A DNA stretch of 64,000 nt, taken from the NCBI GenBank assembly GCA_013396915.1, contig VWZL01000904.1:386625-450624 (forward strand), in the 5' to 3' direction. This document shows positions 27,862-41,243 of this stretch, in pieces (the first letter of the stretch is position 1; each line of letters opens with the position of its first letter). A model generated the notes under the pieces. The model saw only the letters and a list, made by a program, of their open reading frames with translations. It made no database searches and was not told where the DNA came from. Source of the stretch: Stercorarius parasiticus. Its lineage: Eukaryota; Chordata; Aves; Charadriiformes; Stercorariidae. The position numbers and the translations under genes are program-made.

Positions 27862-30800
27862 AAGAAACCTTGCTATTTCTAGCATTTTTAATGCTTATTT
27901 TTAATTACTTAGCCAGCTAGGAACTTCACAGATCTGTCTCTGCTGCACAGCATAAGGTTTATGGGATGAAGAAGGACACAACTTGCTGCTGGCTGTTTCC
28001 TGTGCACACATCTCTAACGGCAGAGGTACGGCAGAGGTAAAATGACCCATGAGTACAGTAGGTCACACAGAGCATTCCCACGCCATCCTACTGAGTACAG
28101 GGATGCAGAGGCAAGCTTGTTATTAGACTGTTTTCAGTCGCCATTCATCCTATCAACAGCAATACTGAAGGTAAATTTTAACTGAATGTGATACATGTAT
28201 AGAAGACTGTGAGAGCAGGAAAAGAAATGCTCTGATGTTCCAAAAATGACAAAAGTAACAGATACTGTAATTTAGGAAAAAGGCCTAATTACTATATACT
28301 AGTCAAGATATTTACCTAAGATTGATTCAAATCCAATCCCTGACTGGACAAAGGAGAAGACAAGCAGCAGAAAGACGACTGATACTACCACAACTAATTA
28401 AATTTGAGAAGCCACCCAATAAAAGTACTCAAATAAAAACACCCACCTGGACATCAGGGCTGGCACTCTCTGGCTACAAGGTTACTGGGGATGAAGCCAG
28501 ACTAGTCCTGCACAGCCTCCCTGCTTGCGCATCGCTACATATCCGCAGTCAGAAATCAGCATCGGACTCTGGGAGGAAAGGAGAGAGGTAGGTTAGAAGG
28601 GGAACAGTGCAGAGGCAGGTATTTCTGAAGATGGCAGGGGCAACCTTGCTGATCGTACTTAGGAACGCAAGATCTCTTTGGCAGAAAGAGCAAGTATCAC
28701 AGCTGTTGCGCAGATCGGTGGGGTAGCCATGCAACATGTAGGCTGCTCAGAGATCAAGCAGGCAGGCCAAGGAGAGAGATCAGATGACAAGATCATGTTC
28801 CCTGGCAATGACATGAAGGAGCAGCGTTGGTGTGACCCTCATTGATAGGACCAGAAGAGCATTGATTAGCTGTAACTCATTAACTGAAGTCTCATCCCAG
28901 TCCTCTGAAGAGTTCAGCCTTTTAACCCAACTACGAGACACTTTTATGATAGATGCCAAGAAGAGATCAAGGAATTCAACAGCAAGACTGAGGTCTGTCT
29001 ATGCATAAATGAAGAAGTATTTTTGTGTGATGAGTAGAACTCAACATTCATAATGATGGCACTGGGCAGAAGCACATTAGGGCTGCGTTCGGGTCTGATA
29101 CTTTTCCGGGAAACAAGACAAGAACACCGGTTATACTTTACAAGATTGGATTTTTTCAATATAGGGTCTGATAAAACGGATCAGAAGGTGAACCCAGCAT
29201 GCTCAGAATGACATTAACAAGAACATGATTTATTGTATCCTGTTCTATGAGGGCAAGATCACTATCTAAATGACAGCTTCTTTAAACCAGTACCTCACCG
29301 TCTCCTTTTTTCTTTTTTTTTTCCAAAATGGTGTGTTGATGACTTCATTCTATGGGATGTGTGAATTGCCATTGAGATAACAGCCATGAATTTCAGTGAA
29401 AAGAGCAGGTCCTTAATATCTTTGAAAACTGTGTCCGTGATACTTGCTTTCATCTTAAAACATGAATCATATGTCAGGTACAGCTTGGGAGTAGCTTTGA
29501 AGAAAGAAGGGTGGAATAAAGTCAGCAGCAGTTGTCTGTCAGTGCTGTATTAGAAGCAGCAAGTGACTCTGCAAATCCTTGTTCCTTCTGTGATGTTAGC
29601 ACCAGAGCATGTGCTTTGCCTCTGCTGTTCCAGCCACGAATTACGCCAAGAACAACAGAAAATTGTGTCATTTTCAAATCTGTTGTTGTTAAACAATTGA
29701 TCGTTTTGCTGCCACCATGAGGACACCTCTAGAAACAATGCTTACACAGCAGCGAGTCTTGGGCTATGGGAGGTCTATGAAGCATGTTGATTAAAATTAC
29801 TAATTTTAAAAAAATATTTTGGCAGTTGAAGATAAATAAATGCATGAGAGATTTGCTTCCTGAGTTCCTATGGCCTGAAATTACAGATGACAGTCCCTCC
29901 ATAGAGGGTGAGAGAATTCATTTAGATTAAATTATCCTTTCATTTCCTTTTCTAAAACATCAGAAAACCTCCCTAACTGACGTTTTTGCCTTTGTGTCAG
30001 GGATAGCATTAAGAATAATTTTCTATGATTGTCTCTTCGACAGGCAGAGAACTCATTTTAATCGATACATCGTAAGCTGTTATTACAGCTATTTTCTATC
30101 TTAATTCAGCCTGCCCTTCATAATTATGTGGGGTTTTTACTGTTTTTTAAAAGCTCTGGATGGTGGCAGATTTCCACCACCTAGTGGAAAAAGTCTGTAT
30201 TGTATCCTGAAAAGCTTTTTTCACAGATTCCTCTCTAGTGCCTGTTTTAAACCTCCCCCTTTCGCCAACACTCATATTGAAGTCTTTTTTCCATGCACTG
30301 GTGAATGCACCCAGGTGTATACAGCTCCCCTCGAAGGTTTCAGAACTTTTCATATTCCACAAACCATATGTTCCAAGGTACATCATTAATTGCATGTCTC
30401 TGCGGTGTTGGGTTTTTTAATTCAATGATTTGTAATGTGAAAGGGAAATTGAAAAGCTTAAAAAATGGAACAAGATCAGCCAATGAATGTCACTGTTTCC
30501 CTGCAGCCCATTTGCTTCGCAGGGAGCCCTGATCCCCACTCAAGTGCACACTCCACTGCACACTATGCCAAAACCCACCATACTCATTCATCCAATGTTC
30601 TGTGTCGGGATGCTCTGCACTTTGGGTGCCAAGACTGAAATGCCAAATTAAGTCAGGGGGAAAGTTCCAGAAAGGAGAAGGTTAAAGAAAGGCAAAGGCA
30701 AGTGGTGCCATTGTCACCTCTTCCTATTACCACCAGGAAAGTCTCTACCCCTTGCACACCTACAGAGCATCTTCTCCCTTCCCACCTGTTCCAAAGTGAG

Positions 30801-33720
30801 CAAGTGATGCCTCCTTTGGCCTCAGATGAGAAGAAACTACTTTTCAGATCCAGCTCTGACTGTGAACTGCCAGAAGAAAGAGCAACAGGGTAAGAAGCGC
30901 TCTTCCTTTCACATCATCCAGGTGGAATAGCAACTCTGAGGAAAATCCTGTGCCTGTTGAACCTAGCTGGATCTTTCCTATTGTTTTCCTTGGAAAAAAA
31001 TACGACATTATCTGGTTCTTATCACTAGATGCTTCACAATATTTAGTTTATCCCCATAATACCTCTTTGGAGAAGGAACATGCTACTACCTCCACTTCAC
31101 ACCTGGAGGTGTACAGCCCAGGGAGATTAAGGTGTAGATTTACAAAAGGCTGTCATCATGACACTTAGTCACCTTCAGGATTTATAAAACCTTTATGAGT
31201 TACTGAGATTTGAGTGCCACAGAGATCCTGAGAGATCCTCTCCCTGTTTGGTTATCTTCCTAATTCTTTGGACTGAGTTCCAGGATACAGCTTTTTTCAA
31301 GCACCTTATTTCCAGCTAACTGCCACTTCATTCATCTGTGCTCAAAATTAAGATCTTCAAAACTCCAGCTAATTTGCTGTGTAACGTTGGAAGCATGCAG
31401 ACACATCTTTGCAGCAGAAAATTCCCCTGAGTATCTAAATACCCTCTCCTGGCAATGCTGATCAGTTAGGATCTAGTTCACAGCTAAGGTCTGCCAGGAT
31501 TCAGAAATGAGCTGTTTGCACATCTCTCTCTCCTACAGTGCCCAATCTGCTCATTTTTTTTAGAGCACATCTGATGAATCATGGTCTACATAGGATAAAA
31601 AAAGACAATGGTAGTGTTAGTGTCCCCTCTCCTGCTTTGTCCAGTTGCTCAGCTACTATGTGGCAGGCTTAAAGAGATTTCAAATATTGCTTCCTATTTC
31701 CCAAATGAGGGCTATAGCTCTCAAATTACAGGGCATTTAAATGCAGCTCTCAGTGACACTTGTTAAAGTTGTACATTTACATGGAAAAAAACACATTTGA
31801 GAAAGAAAACATTTCAAGTAAACATATCTGTAGTTAGGGCTTTCATATGAAATTTATGTTCTTGCCCGAGGAACAAGAAAATACAGTGCATGTGTAACTG
31901 GCAAGAAATTAACAGCAGGTGAGAAGTATAGTCTGCAGTATTCATAAAAGAATCTTCCAAAGAGGCAAATTAATTAGAAATGAGAAACCCCATTGCTTCT
32001 TTAGATACCTAACGAAGAACTAGAACTAAGCAATACAACACAAATTGTTGGAAACTTCCATAAAGACTATAAAGACTAAAAACTATAAAGACTTTTTACT
32101 TTACACCTGGAGCTGGCAAGGAGAACCACAATGGAAAGTTTTCCAAATAGTTTATTGAATGCCAAGTAATGGTATTAGTGCTTGTTATTCCTAAGAAAAG
32201 GATAGGAGACTATGTCAACTGTTTGGGAAGGGTGTGTTTCCCTTCCAATTAGCCTGTGTAATACTTCTGTGGTTGCAAAAATGTGGAGCCTGCAGTCCTT
32301 TAAATGGAAAGAGGGCTCTGCCATAAGATGCACAGAATCACGACGGTATCTGTTACAAATAAGATGCTTCACTTTCTGCCAAGATGGATAGCTAAATTGA
32401 CTACAAATACCAGTCGAAATTCCTTATATACCAGAACGACAGCTTTAAGCAAGAGTTTTGTCTTGAAAAGTCTTAAACTGCAACAGGTTACAACCACTCA
32501 GAACAGAGAAATCAGTCAGATGGCAGCTATCCTGCAAGGACTGGCCCCAGACCAGAAGTCCCCCAGAAGGAAATATGAATGCAGAGGAATGCAGAGGAGA
32601 CTGCAGTCTCTCAGTGGTGAGAGGTACAACCCATTTTGAGTAGCTCGCTCTGGAGTATTAAACTGCTCCTAGCAAGAGAAGAAACAGGCAGTTTGCTGGC
32701 TACTTTGGGATGGCAGGTATTGCATAATAACATCACATTGGTACAGCTAGTGTAGCTACTTCAGTAGGATGGTAGAAATTCAAACTACAAACTCCATATT
32801 CTTACGAAAAGGGAAACGTTGGTCTATCGAGCATAATGGAGGACATTTATTAAAAGAAATGGCTTAATCTTTACTAGCCTTGCGGAGTATTGGGAAGAGT
32901 TCTTTAAGTGGCATAAGAAATTCTCCATCTCAAAATGAGTGGATAGATCACGAATATAAAATTGCCTCTTGCATTATAATAATTTTCAAGAGGGCCTACA
33001 TTTCCCCCAAATCAACGCATATGCCTAACCCTTGTCAAAGTAATGACTTAAGTGTGTGCCTCCATGTCAATGATCGTCTAATAGGCTTAGCAGCACGTTT
33101 TCCATCAGCGTGTTAATGGCCATTCCAGTCACTGGCAGAATGTCATTTTATCACAGATCTGAAGGAAGAAAAAACAGTGCTGAACAGACTAGTGAGATCC
33201 AAGTTAACCACTCTCAGAAAACACTATCCCAGCTTCCAGGCCTGGCAAAAGCCGCGTGCTGAGCGCAGGGTTCCCTGGCTCCTGCTTCACCTGCCCCCAG
33301 TCAGGGTTGCATTTACAATGTTCACAGGGGCCACCACAGACCTTTTCCTAGGAATGCATGTAACAGGCTCTGCTGCCCAGAAAACGTCCATTCCCCACCT
33401 CCAAGATGGGCTGAGGTTCCTCCTGAGACAGTCCTTACCCCAGCACTGCCCGAACATCCGCAAAGCAGATACTTGAGAGGTCCACATTTCCTGGGGCTGA
33501 CTCATCCGACACCACCATCACATGTCCATCTTCATCCTCTGGCCCCGGCTCTTTCCTTCCTTCCCCAGGGTGGGAAAGCAGCGCAGGCTTCACCTTGGCA
33601 TTGGTCTTCCTCGTTCTCCTGAAAGGCTGCCGTGTTTACAGTGAAGGGGAATGCTGAAATGCTCACGGACATTTCAAAAGACACTTGGGCTGTTTAATTC
33701 CTTTTTAGGCTTAATTTGAC

Positions 33721-33790
33721 CACGAGCCCCCGTGCGTACCGCTGCGGTGTGCGGCAGAGCAGCTTCACAGACGGACAACGAGGGAGTCAG
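33721..33790. promoter_or_regulatory. satellite CpG cluster next to the orphan island
   Basis: Eight CpGs in about 60 bp, then AT-rich sequence, then the main island at 34061. A CRE-like TGACGTGA lies at about 33922-33929. It may be part of the same promoter region. Confidence 0.4.
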
Positions 33791-34060
33791 CAGTGATGGG
33801 ACTGCAAATACTGAAAGGAAAATTTACACTAGGACCTTTGTATTTCTCTTTTTTTAAGTTAATGTCTTTGATCAGCAGCACTTTTGCCAACCCTCCTCGC
33901 TCTTTCTCCTGGCAAGTACCTGACGTGACGATTTCCATCAAAACAGCAATAGGCATCTAAAAACTCATTAAAAAGGCATTACTGCTGCCCTTGGGGAGGG
34001 GGTTGGGGAGAAGAAAATAAGAGAGCCATTGAAGAAAATCAGGCTTTTCTGACAGCAGCG

Positions 34061-34380
34061 CCCTTTTGGCTTAAGCGCACGGCAGCGTCTCATTTACCCT
34101 CGCACCTGGTACTTCTGCGCTCCCCTCTGCGGGCCCCCCCGCCCGACCAGAGCCTCAGTCGACATTTTGGGTTATTCCGCTGCAAAAGGGCCCCGTCCCC
34201 CGCGCCCCCTCCNGCGGCCGCCAGGGGTCTCCCCCGTCCGTCGCGGAGCAGCTGGGTGCCCTCGCCCGGGGGGGCCCGGGAGGGCGGCGGGGCCGAGCCG
34301 ACCTGGGTGGTATCGGCAGCAACAGCGTACACCCGGGAAGAGAGCGCTGCAGCGCCTGGAAATAAAGCTACGGTTTACAT
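34061..34380. promoter_or_regulatory. orphan CpG island
   Basis: About 33 CpG dinucleotides lie in about 320 bp, with long G/C runs and one ambiguous base at 34213. The surroundings are AT-rich. No coding exon of a known family lies within 7 kb on either side. Downstream on the plus strand, GGAAG|GTGAGA at 34552/34553 is a strong splice donor just before a CR1 insertion. On the minus strand, GAGG|GTAAAT near 34093 is a weaker one. The most likely role is promoter of a non-coding transcript or a distal alternative promoter. Confidence 0.7.
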
Positions 34381-34559
34381 TAACAACCACGCTGTGGTTT
34401 TTCTTCGGCCTGTTTGTCATTGCCGGCAGGCTTCCCGTTACTGCGGAGGCCACCAAGTGCTAATAAATGGAAGATCTTTCTAGTACGAGCGACAAAAAAA
34501 TACCCACCGACCTCAGGGCCTGCTCGGGCACTGTGGACACAGACATAGGAAGGTGAGAT

Positions 34560-35334
34560 ACAAGGCCAAGTGCTGGGTCCTGCACTTGGGTCACAACAAC
34601 CCCATGCAGTGCTACAGCCTTGGGGAAGAGCGGCTGGAGAGATGCCCGGTGGAAAAGGACCCCGGGGGTGTTGGTCGACAGTCAGCTGAATATGAGCCAT
34701 CAGTGTACCCAGGTGGCCAAGGTGGCCAACAGCATCCTAGCCTGTTATCAGGAATAGCGTGGCCAGCAGCACTAGGGAAGTGATCATCCCCCTGTACTGG
34801 GCACTGGTGAGGCCCCACCTGGAGTACTGTGTCCAGTTTGGGGCCTCTCACTGCAAGAAAGACATTGAGGTGCTGGAGCGGGTCCAGAGAAGGGCAATGA
34901 AGCTGGTGAGGGGTCTGGAGAACAAGTCTTATGAGGAGCGGCTGAGGGAACTGGGGTTGTTTAGCCTGGAGGAAAGGAGGCTGAGGGGAGACCTCGTTGC
35001 CCTCTACAACTACCTGAAAGGAGGTCGTAGAGAGGTGGGGGGTCGGTCTCTTCTCACAAGTAACAGGCGATAGGACAAGAGGAAACAGCCTCAAGTTGCA
35101 CCAGGGGAGGATTAGACTGGATATTAGGAAAAATTTCTTCACTGAAAGGGTTATCAAACACTGGAACAGGCTGCCCAGGGAAGTGGTAGAATCGCCATCC
35201 CTGGAGGTATTTAAAAGATGGGTAGACATGGTGCTTAGGGACATGGTTTAGTGGTGGTTTTGTCAGAGTTAGGTTGATGGTTGGACACGATGATTTAAAG
35301 GTCCCTTCCAACCTAGACAATTCTGTGATTCTGT
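34560..35334 (+). mobile_element. CR1 LINE, 5'-truncated 3' end copy
   Basis: The copy starts at ACAAGGCCAAGTGCTGGGTC (end of the reverse-transcriptase region) and runs to the 3' tail GGTCCCTTCCAACCTAGACA plus ATTCTGTG octamers. The frame 34759-35073 shows [20 protein letters not shown] and [20 protein letters not shown]. An extra G near 35041 shifts the frame before the final [20 protein letters not shown] part, so the copy is dead. It directly abuts the orphan CpG island region. Confidence 0.95.
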
Positions 35335-36431
35335 CACACGGTTTCAACAGGCCTGCCAGGGAATGTCTGAACTGGCCAGTGCTTTCTGTTTCCCTCAGCT
35401 GAGGTTCTTGAGTAAAGACCTGGACATACCTGCTCAGACTGGAGATGATTACTTGGGGAAGACACGAAAACGTGAAACGCATTAAGCAAAACTCTGGGGG
35501 CTGTTGCCTTTTTTATGAGCTTATCTTATCTTGGTGTCATGTTATGACCACTGTTCCTCGAGGAAGAGGCCTAAATGAGTCAGTCAGTATTTATTTATAG
35601 GTGCTGAATCAGTTCACTAGATTTCATTCACTCCCCATGCACTTCAGCAAGCTGACTCACTCGCTGTCGATAGCTAGGGATGCTCCTGCTGCGGATTTTT
35701 GTATGAAGCTGAAGGTAGTTCAAAACAGCCCCAAAACGCTAGGACCTCAGGGACCTCTCTTTTAAAGTCATTCACTTATATTCATGTCAAGCAAGAAGTG
35801 CAACCCAAGAGCTGCTCCAGGCCAAAGTAGCAGCTCAGGCACACCAATCTGAATAAAATCTTACAGATGAGTGCCTACAAGAAGCACTTGTAAGGAAACT
35901 TTCCTTCCACTCCACAATAGGTTGGTTGACATTGTTTTTTTACAAAAACACTACACCTAAAATTCTATTAAAAATAACACCATTAAATTCTGTGTTTGTT
36001 ATTATTGGTTTACAGGTAGCAGGCTTTTTCTCCATTATCTAGTTATTTAAGCTTGCTTCAGGGTGCAAAGTCAGTCAGTCACTGACGACGCACAAAAAGA
36101 ACTAGAACCCACGTCACACCTTGTTTTGAAAAACCAATAAAAATATTATTGTTATCACCTACATATCTACCCATATGATTTTGAGGACTCAGGGAAAGGT
36201 CTTCAGAAGAAAATGCTTCAGTGTTCCGTTCAGAAAAAAACTAAAGCACTATTGGAAGTTAATGAATCAGCCGTGAGCTTTTGCTGAGGAGCAAAGGGTG
36301 TCTGTGAATTTCAAAATTTCGTGTCACCTTGTAGACAAGCACGGTTTTCCAAAGTCAGTTATGTGGTGAAGAAGATATTAAGATTAAATGAGCAGTGCAG
36401 AACTTGAAAAGCAAACCCATAATTATTAATA

Positions 36432-36467
36432 GATTTTTAAATTGGCAGGCAATCGATTTTTAAATTG
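36432..36467. repeat. direct repeat GATTTTTAAATTG, 2 copies 23 bp apart
   Basis: The copies at 36432-36444 and 36455-36467 are identical and sit in a complex AT-rich block with several homeodomain-like TAAT/ATTA cores. Candidate regulatory sequence, function unknown. Confidence 0.7.
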
Positions 36468-39154
36468 TCCTTTCACCCTTGTGTGTAATGCGGTTTGCCT
36501 CACAGTGATAAATTGGCAGCAGCACTGTGCTGTGACTGTTTCCACTGGAAGGTTCTCATTACCATTCAGGGGTTTTGCTGGCTCATCAGTGAATCGTGGA
36601 CAGCATTTTGATTGCTGAAGCGTGGCCCAGAAACTAGAGAAAGGATAGGAAACATAGTCTGTAAAAAATGTTTTCTTGAATTGTAAGATTGATCGGGTTC
36701 TCGATTAAGACTAACATCTTTGGCCGTAGTGTTACTATTTCTTATGTATCCCAGAGGAAGTGACAGTACATTCATCCCCTGTGTTCCCTCTCTTTAATCT
36801 CAGTATTCTTGTTAATCTGACAGGAAAACAAGAACATTAACAAGTAATGGACTGAATGTGCTTTTTTTTTTCCTTAATTGAAGAGAAGAGTTCCCTTGAT
36901 CCCAGTAGCACTGGGCTCCGATTTACAGTTTTGATCCAACTTCCATTATTTGCCAACATCTTCCAAGATAAATTGCACTAGAAACCTATAAGAAGATCAA
37001 GTTAAGCATCTTCTTGGACAGATGATTTTCAATTACTGTTCAAAACATAAATCCAATTTTTAGTTGCTATTTGTTTTATCTAGATCTTGCTTAATCAGGG
37101 TTCTAATTAAAATTGGTTGCAATTTTGTCAAAATAAACATTTTCAAAACACTAAAACTTTCGTGGAGCACGTTGCTTTGCTCTGAATCTCAGAGCATAAA
37201 TTCCAGTCAGACAGGGTGAAATGAATGAGAAAACTTGGAATTTTGGATCTGAAAATGAGTATTTGCGGGCAATTTCACGTGTAATTTTACAAGATTATGC
37301 TTTGGTAGAATGAAAGTAAATATTTTATCTCCAAAAACATCAAAACCCTACAAAATGGCATTTTGTTCAGATAATTCTAGTTCTGACAATGCTCCTTCTG
37401 CTTTGTTCAACATTGTTCCACTCTGCTCATTTTGCAAATACCTTGACACTGCATCTGGTGTTCCTGAACAGTTTGGATTGTGTGCAGCACACAGCACATC
37501 ACCTTCAAGAGCATGCGGTCTAACAAAACTTGTGACAACCCTTTGGCCACTCCTGGAATTTTCTCTTCCCTGTTTCCAGATTCAGAGTACGCACATCATT
37601 ATTGTTTTTTACCCATGTTCAGCTTTGTATTGTTACCAGTGGATGAAGCACGTGAACTGAACCCATGCTAGAGTTTAAGAATAAGCGTTGTCTTAAAATT
37701 CCAAGTATCTCAGGGGATAAAAAAGCTTTCTTAAGAGTAAAACTGCCTTGCAGAGTTAGTGTAATATAAAATAACTGAAAAACTGGAATGTTACAAAGTA
37801 TTTTTCATATTCACAGGGAATAGGTCAAGTAAAAATGGGCTTAAATTTCAGCAGGGAAAATTTTAGTTAGACTTCAGGGAAAAAAAATAACCATGTGGCT
37901 TGCTAAGCACTAGAAGAGGAGACTTGTAGAAGCTCCATCCTTTAAATATTTTACAATGTGAATGGACAAGCCTCTGTCAGGAATGGTTTAAGTAATTGTG
38001 ATGCTTCAGTCAGGCAAAGGGATGGATTTGATTCCTTCTGAAAATCCCCCTTTACTGTCTGTGCATCATTTTCTACTGAAGATACCCACTGTGTCTGGAT
38101 TTACCTAACCTCTGACTGGTTCATAGACAGGTCTCTATAAAGAATGTTTTGTCCTCAGTTCTTACATGCCTCTTGTAGATACTGAGCTCCGTTTCCTTCT
38201 AGAGGAGCACAAGACCGAGTACAAGGTGATGTTCTCATGGTAACATGACCCCAAGGAAGGCAAGCAAATGCCTGCACTAGCTGACCCTCTACTAGTTATT
38301 GCTGTATAGTCTCTCCACGTGTAGTTTCACATAGTCAGGTACAGTCTGATGGTTTTGGGTTAACAAGAACATGGACTGTTGTGGATATTGGGAGCAAAGG
38401 AGTAAATTTCTCAGCAAGCTAACCAGAGGAAGAAAGTATTTTGTCTACTGATATTACCTAACCAGCTAAAGAATCAGGCAACACTTCAGAGACTAGCACC
38501 ACGATGTCTTTGAGGGAAGCTGAAGATAATTTCTTGGTTAAAGTGTTTCTTCTTGCTTACCAGCATCTTTCTAGTATTGTCCAGATTTATTCAGCAGAAA
38601 GTTTCCTGAAGCCAAGTTGTCATTTCAGTAAAGACAGGAGTTGCAGCTGTTGAGAGACAGGAGCATCAGTGGCCTGTTGTTAAATCTATCTGAACCCAGG
38701 TATTGCAAAGGCTCTCGAGATGTGCAGCTGCACAAGAACAGAGATCTTATGTCTGCAGGAGACTCTGTAACATATACAGCACAGTGGTTATGCCACATGC
38801 TGTTGGAGCTTGGAGTTTACTAGTCACTTAGCTGTTTATTGAAGATGAGGATTATGGAGCTCTGGAATGAGCTGAAGTTCGCTTCAGGGTCAAATTTGTA
38901 GGAGATTTTAAGAGACAGGTATTGGTTTGTTTGGGACTATTTCACTGTCAGTAGATTAAATGGCAATGTTCCCCTGAAGGAGCTGCTACTTGCTTCTGTT
39001 TAGAGGGTACTCCGGAAAGTGTTGATGGAGTGGTTGTGGCACTCTGCTGTGAAGGCAGCCATCTACACCCTTGCTCTGGTCTCATGTGCAAGCGGTTCTA
39101 ACTGTAAATGATGTTGGCAACTTGAGCTGAGAAGCCATAAGCAGCTGTATGCAG

Positions 39155-39208
39155 TCTCCCTTGTACGCAAGCGGCTCCACATCTCCCTTGTACGCAAGTG
39201 GCTCCAGC
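39155..39208. repeat. 27-bp tandem duplication
   Basis: TCTCCCTTGTACGCAAGCGG plus CTCCACA is repeated at 39182 with few changes. A weaker relative (TCTCATGTGCAAGCGG) lies about 75 bp upstream, hinting at an older array. Confidence 0.88.
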
Positions 39209-41243
39209 AGCAGATGTGTTTCAACAGTGCTAAAACGGGATGGGCCTAAAGAGTTCCTTGGGCCTTTGCACTTTTTCAGTCACTGATCTTAATCGCTGAT
39301 TACTGCAAGTGAAGAAGCAATCAAATATGAAAAGGGTGACTCAGGGCCTCAGTCCTGTGTGATACTGTGCACACCTGCGCATTGCTATGCCCCAGCTGGT
39401 CCTAAGTCTGTAGCAGCTGGGGACACTCAGCACCTTGCAGGATCAAACCCTGGAATGAAAAAAAAACCCCAACTCTTTAATCAATATTAGAGACAGAAAA
39501 AGTGGATTTATTATGAGTACAGATTGAATAACTAGATTAAGAGTAATTGAGGACAAGATCAGAGAGATGAAGAAGCTTTCATTTCTTCAGGGACCATTGC
39601 TGTAGCACGGATTTTTATTTACAGTCTCCTGCCAGAAAAATCTATTGATGATCGGTGTCTGTTTCTAGTAGACCTCAGACTGCTCTGATAGCTGCAGTTG
39701 CAACGAGGGATGTGACAAATCCACGTGTTTGAGATGCACTCAGTGCCAAATACTAGAGTTGTTTCTCCCTGGCTAACAAGTACGGATGTGTGTCAGAGCG
39801 AGACAGGAGCTTGAAAGCAGTTACAGTAGCTACAAGATGAGTGGGAGAGATGAGAATTTAATACTGTCATTAAAAAGCAGCTGACAGCTTGGAGAAGAAC
39901 AGAGAAACACCACTGCGAGTGTCATGTTTTTAGTCTTATGATGCTTTTTCTTTCATTGTTTAACAGCATTTACAGAAAGATATTTGGGATATTTTAGGGT
40001 TTCTTTCCTTACAACTTGTTCTACGCTTACTTTTATCATTCTTTTTTAGCTATATTAAAGTCATCTTTGTAACAACTACTTGTGATATCCAGAGGAGATA
40101 ATTACAACTGCAGCTGGGAATTAACAGCAGGAGTGATAAACTCTTAAGACCAAACCTCACAGTTTTCATGTGAATGACTTGACAGTAATAGATCAGGAAG
40201 AGAAAAATCAAGAAATAAAAAGAAGGTGATGTAAAACATAGGTGTAAAGCAAAGCACTCCTAATAGCAGGAGTAGAATAGGTGGGCAAATCCAATTAGAG
40301 TGACACCAAGAAAGATTCCTTTATCCTAGTTCTTCACTCTGTTGTAGACAATGAAGTAGGCATCACAGAAAGGACTATCCTTCGTTCTGGAAAAGGAGAC
40401 TACAGTCCAAGTTGTCAACTTCGGTGGCTTTTTTGTACAATTGTCCAGAAGAGATAAGAAAGCACTGGATGAGAAAGACAACTCCAAGTAAAAGAGAAGA
40501 TGCTGGACGTACTCCATAGTGTCAGCTGCCATTGCACCATTGTGATGGGAGTAACCGATTTATTTATTGATAATAGAGGTGGCCTCTTAATATATGTACT
40601 AGTAGAAGGTTATGAATACTAAAATTACGAAGCTACCCACCAGTCTCTTATATGATCGCACTTTTGGGTGTCAGTTGACACAACCGTGTAAAGTCAGAGT
40701 GAGGAAGCATCGGCTCCTGCTTTCACCCTCTGAGATACTGCTGCATTTTAAAAACATGAAGGTTCAGACCAGATTTCACTCGGCCCTTCTCCAATAGTGG
40801 CCAACAGCAACTATAGGGAAGAGTACAAGAACATGTAGTATTTTCCCCACATCACTTATAAAAACACTTGGCCTTCACCCAGAAACTGCCAGCAAATACT
40901 GAGTACAGTGTACCAGCATTGCTATGAGATGTGTATTACCATACTGAGTCCTCTAAACCCATTTCCCATGTAAAACAATATGACACCCACTTCCAGTCAA
41001 TACCAATTTGGACTGAATATGGCATGTTATGAAAGGGTTTGTTTTTATTCAAGTTTGGTTTTTTACAAAAGGAGTAGTAAGTCAATCTATTTAGATGCAC
41101 AGAAGAGGAAACCACCAAACTCCATGGCAGAACTGGATTTATTTATAAGTTATGGAATCGGAAGTTATCCTTAAATATAAGTAATACAGAAGCAAACACA
41201 AAACTTGTTCCAAAGAAACAGGAGAATGACTAAGTGAACAAGG

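Larger units (their letters stand above)
26259..33720. other. gene-free sequence
   Basis: Holds the poly(A) and (TA)n tracts. Between about 28.75 and 29.75 kb several short frames run on in turn, as in a decayed coding copy, but I recognise no protein. The 111-codon frame at 32304-32639 has no family features. Confidence 0.5.
35335..41243. other. gene-free sequence
   Basis: Contains the GATTTTTAAATTG pair and the 27-bp duplication. The 116-codon plus-strand frame at 37310-37660 shows no domain and no codon bias. TMEM168, expected beyond LSMEM1 in the opposite orientation, is not recognisable here. Confidence 0.55.

Noticed and set aside
34167..34463. 98-codon plus-strand frame in the CpG island ending in a hydrophobic run
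   Set aside because: The composition is GC-driven, frames are open on both strands, it spans an N, and no family resemblance is seen.
34612..35244. 210-codon minus-strand frame
   Set aside because: It is the antisense of the CR1 ORF2 C-terminal region, a well-known shadow frame.
37310..37660. 116-codon plus-strand frame
   Set aside because: No domain, no codon bias, no splice partners; another frame overlaps it.
1..41243. Search for TMEM168, the next gene expected by synteny
   Set aside because: No exon with recognisable TMEM168 features was seen; the gene probably lies beyond the left edge.
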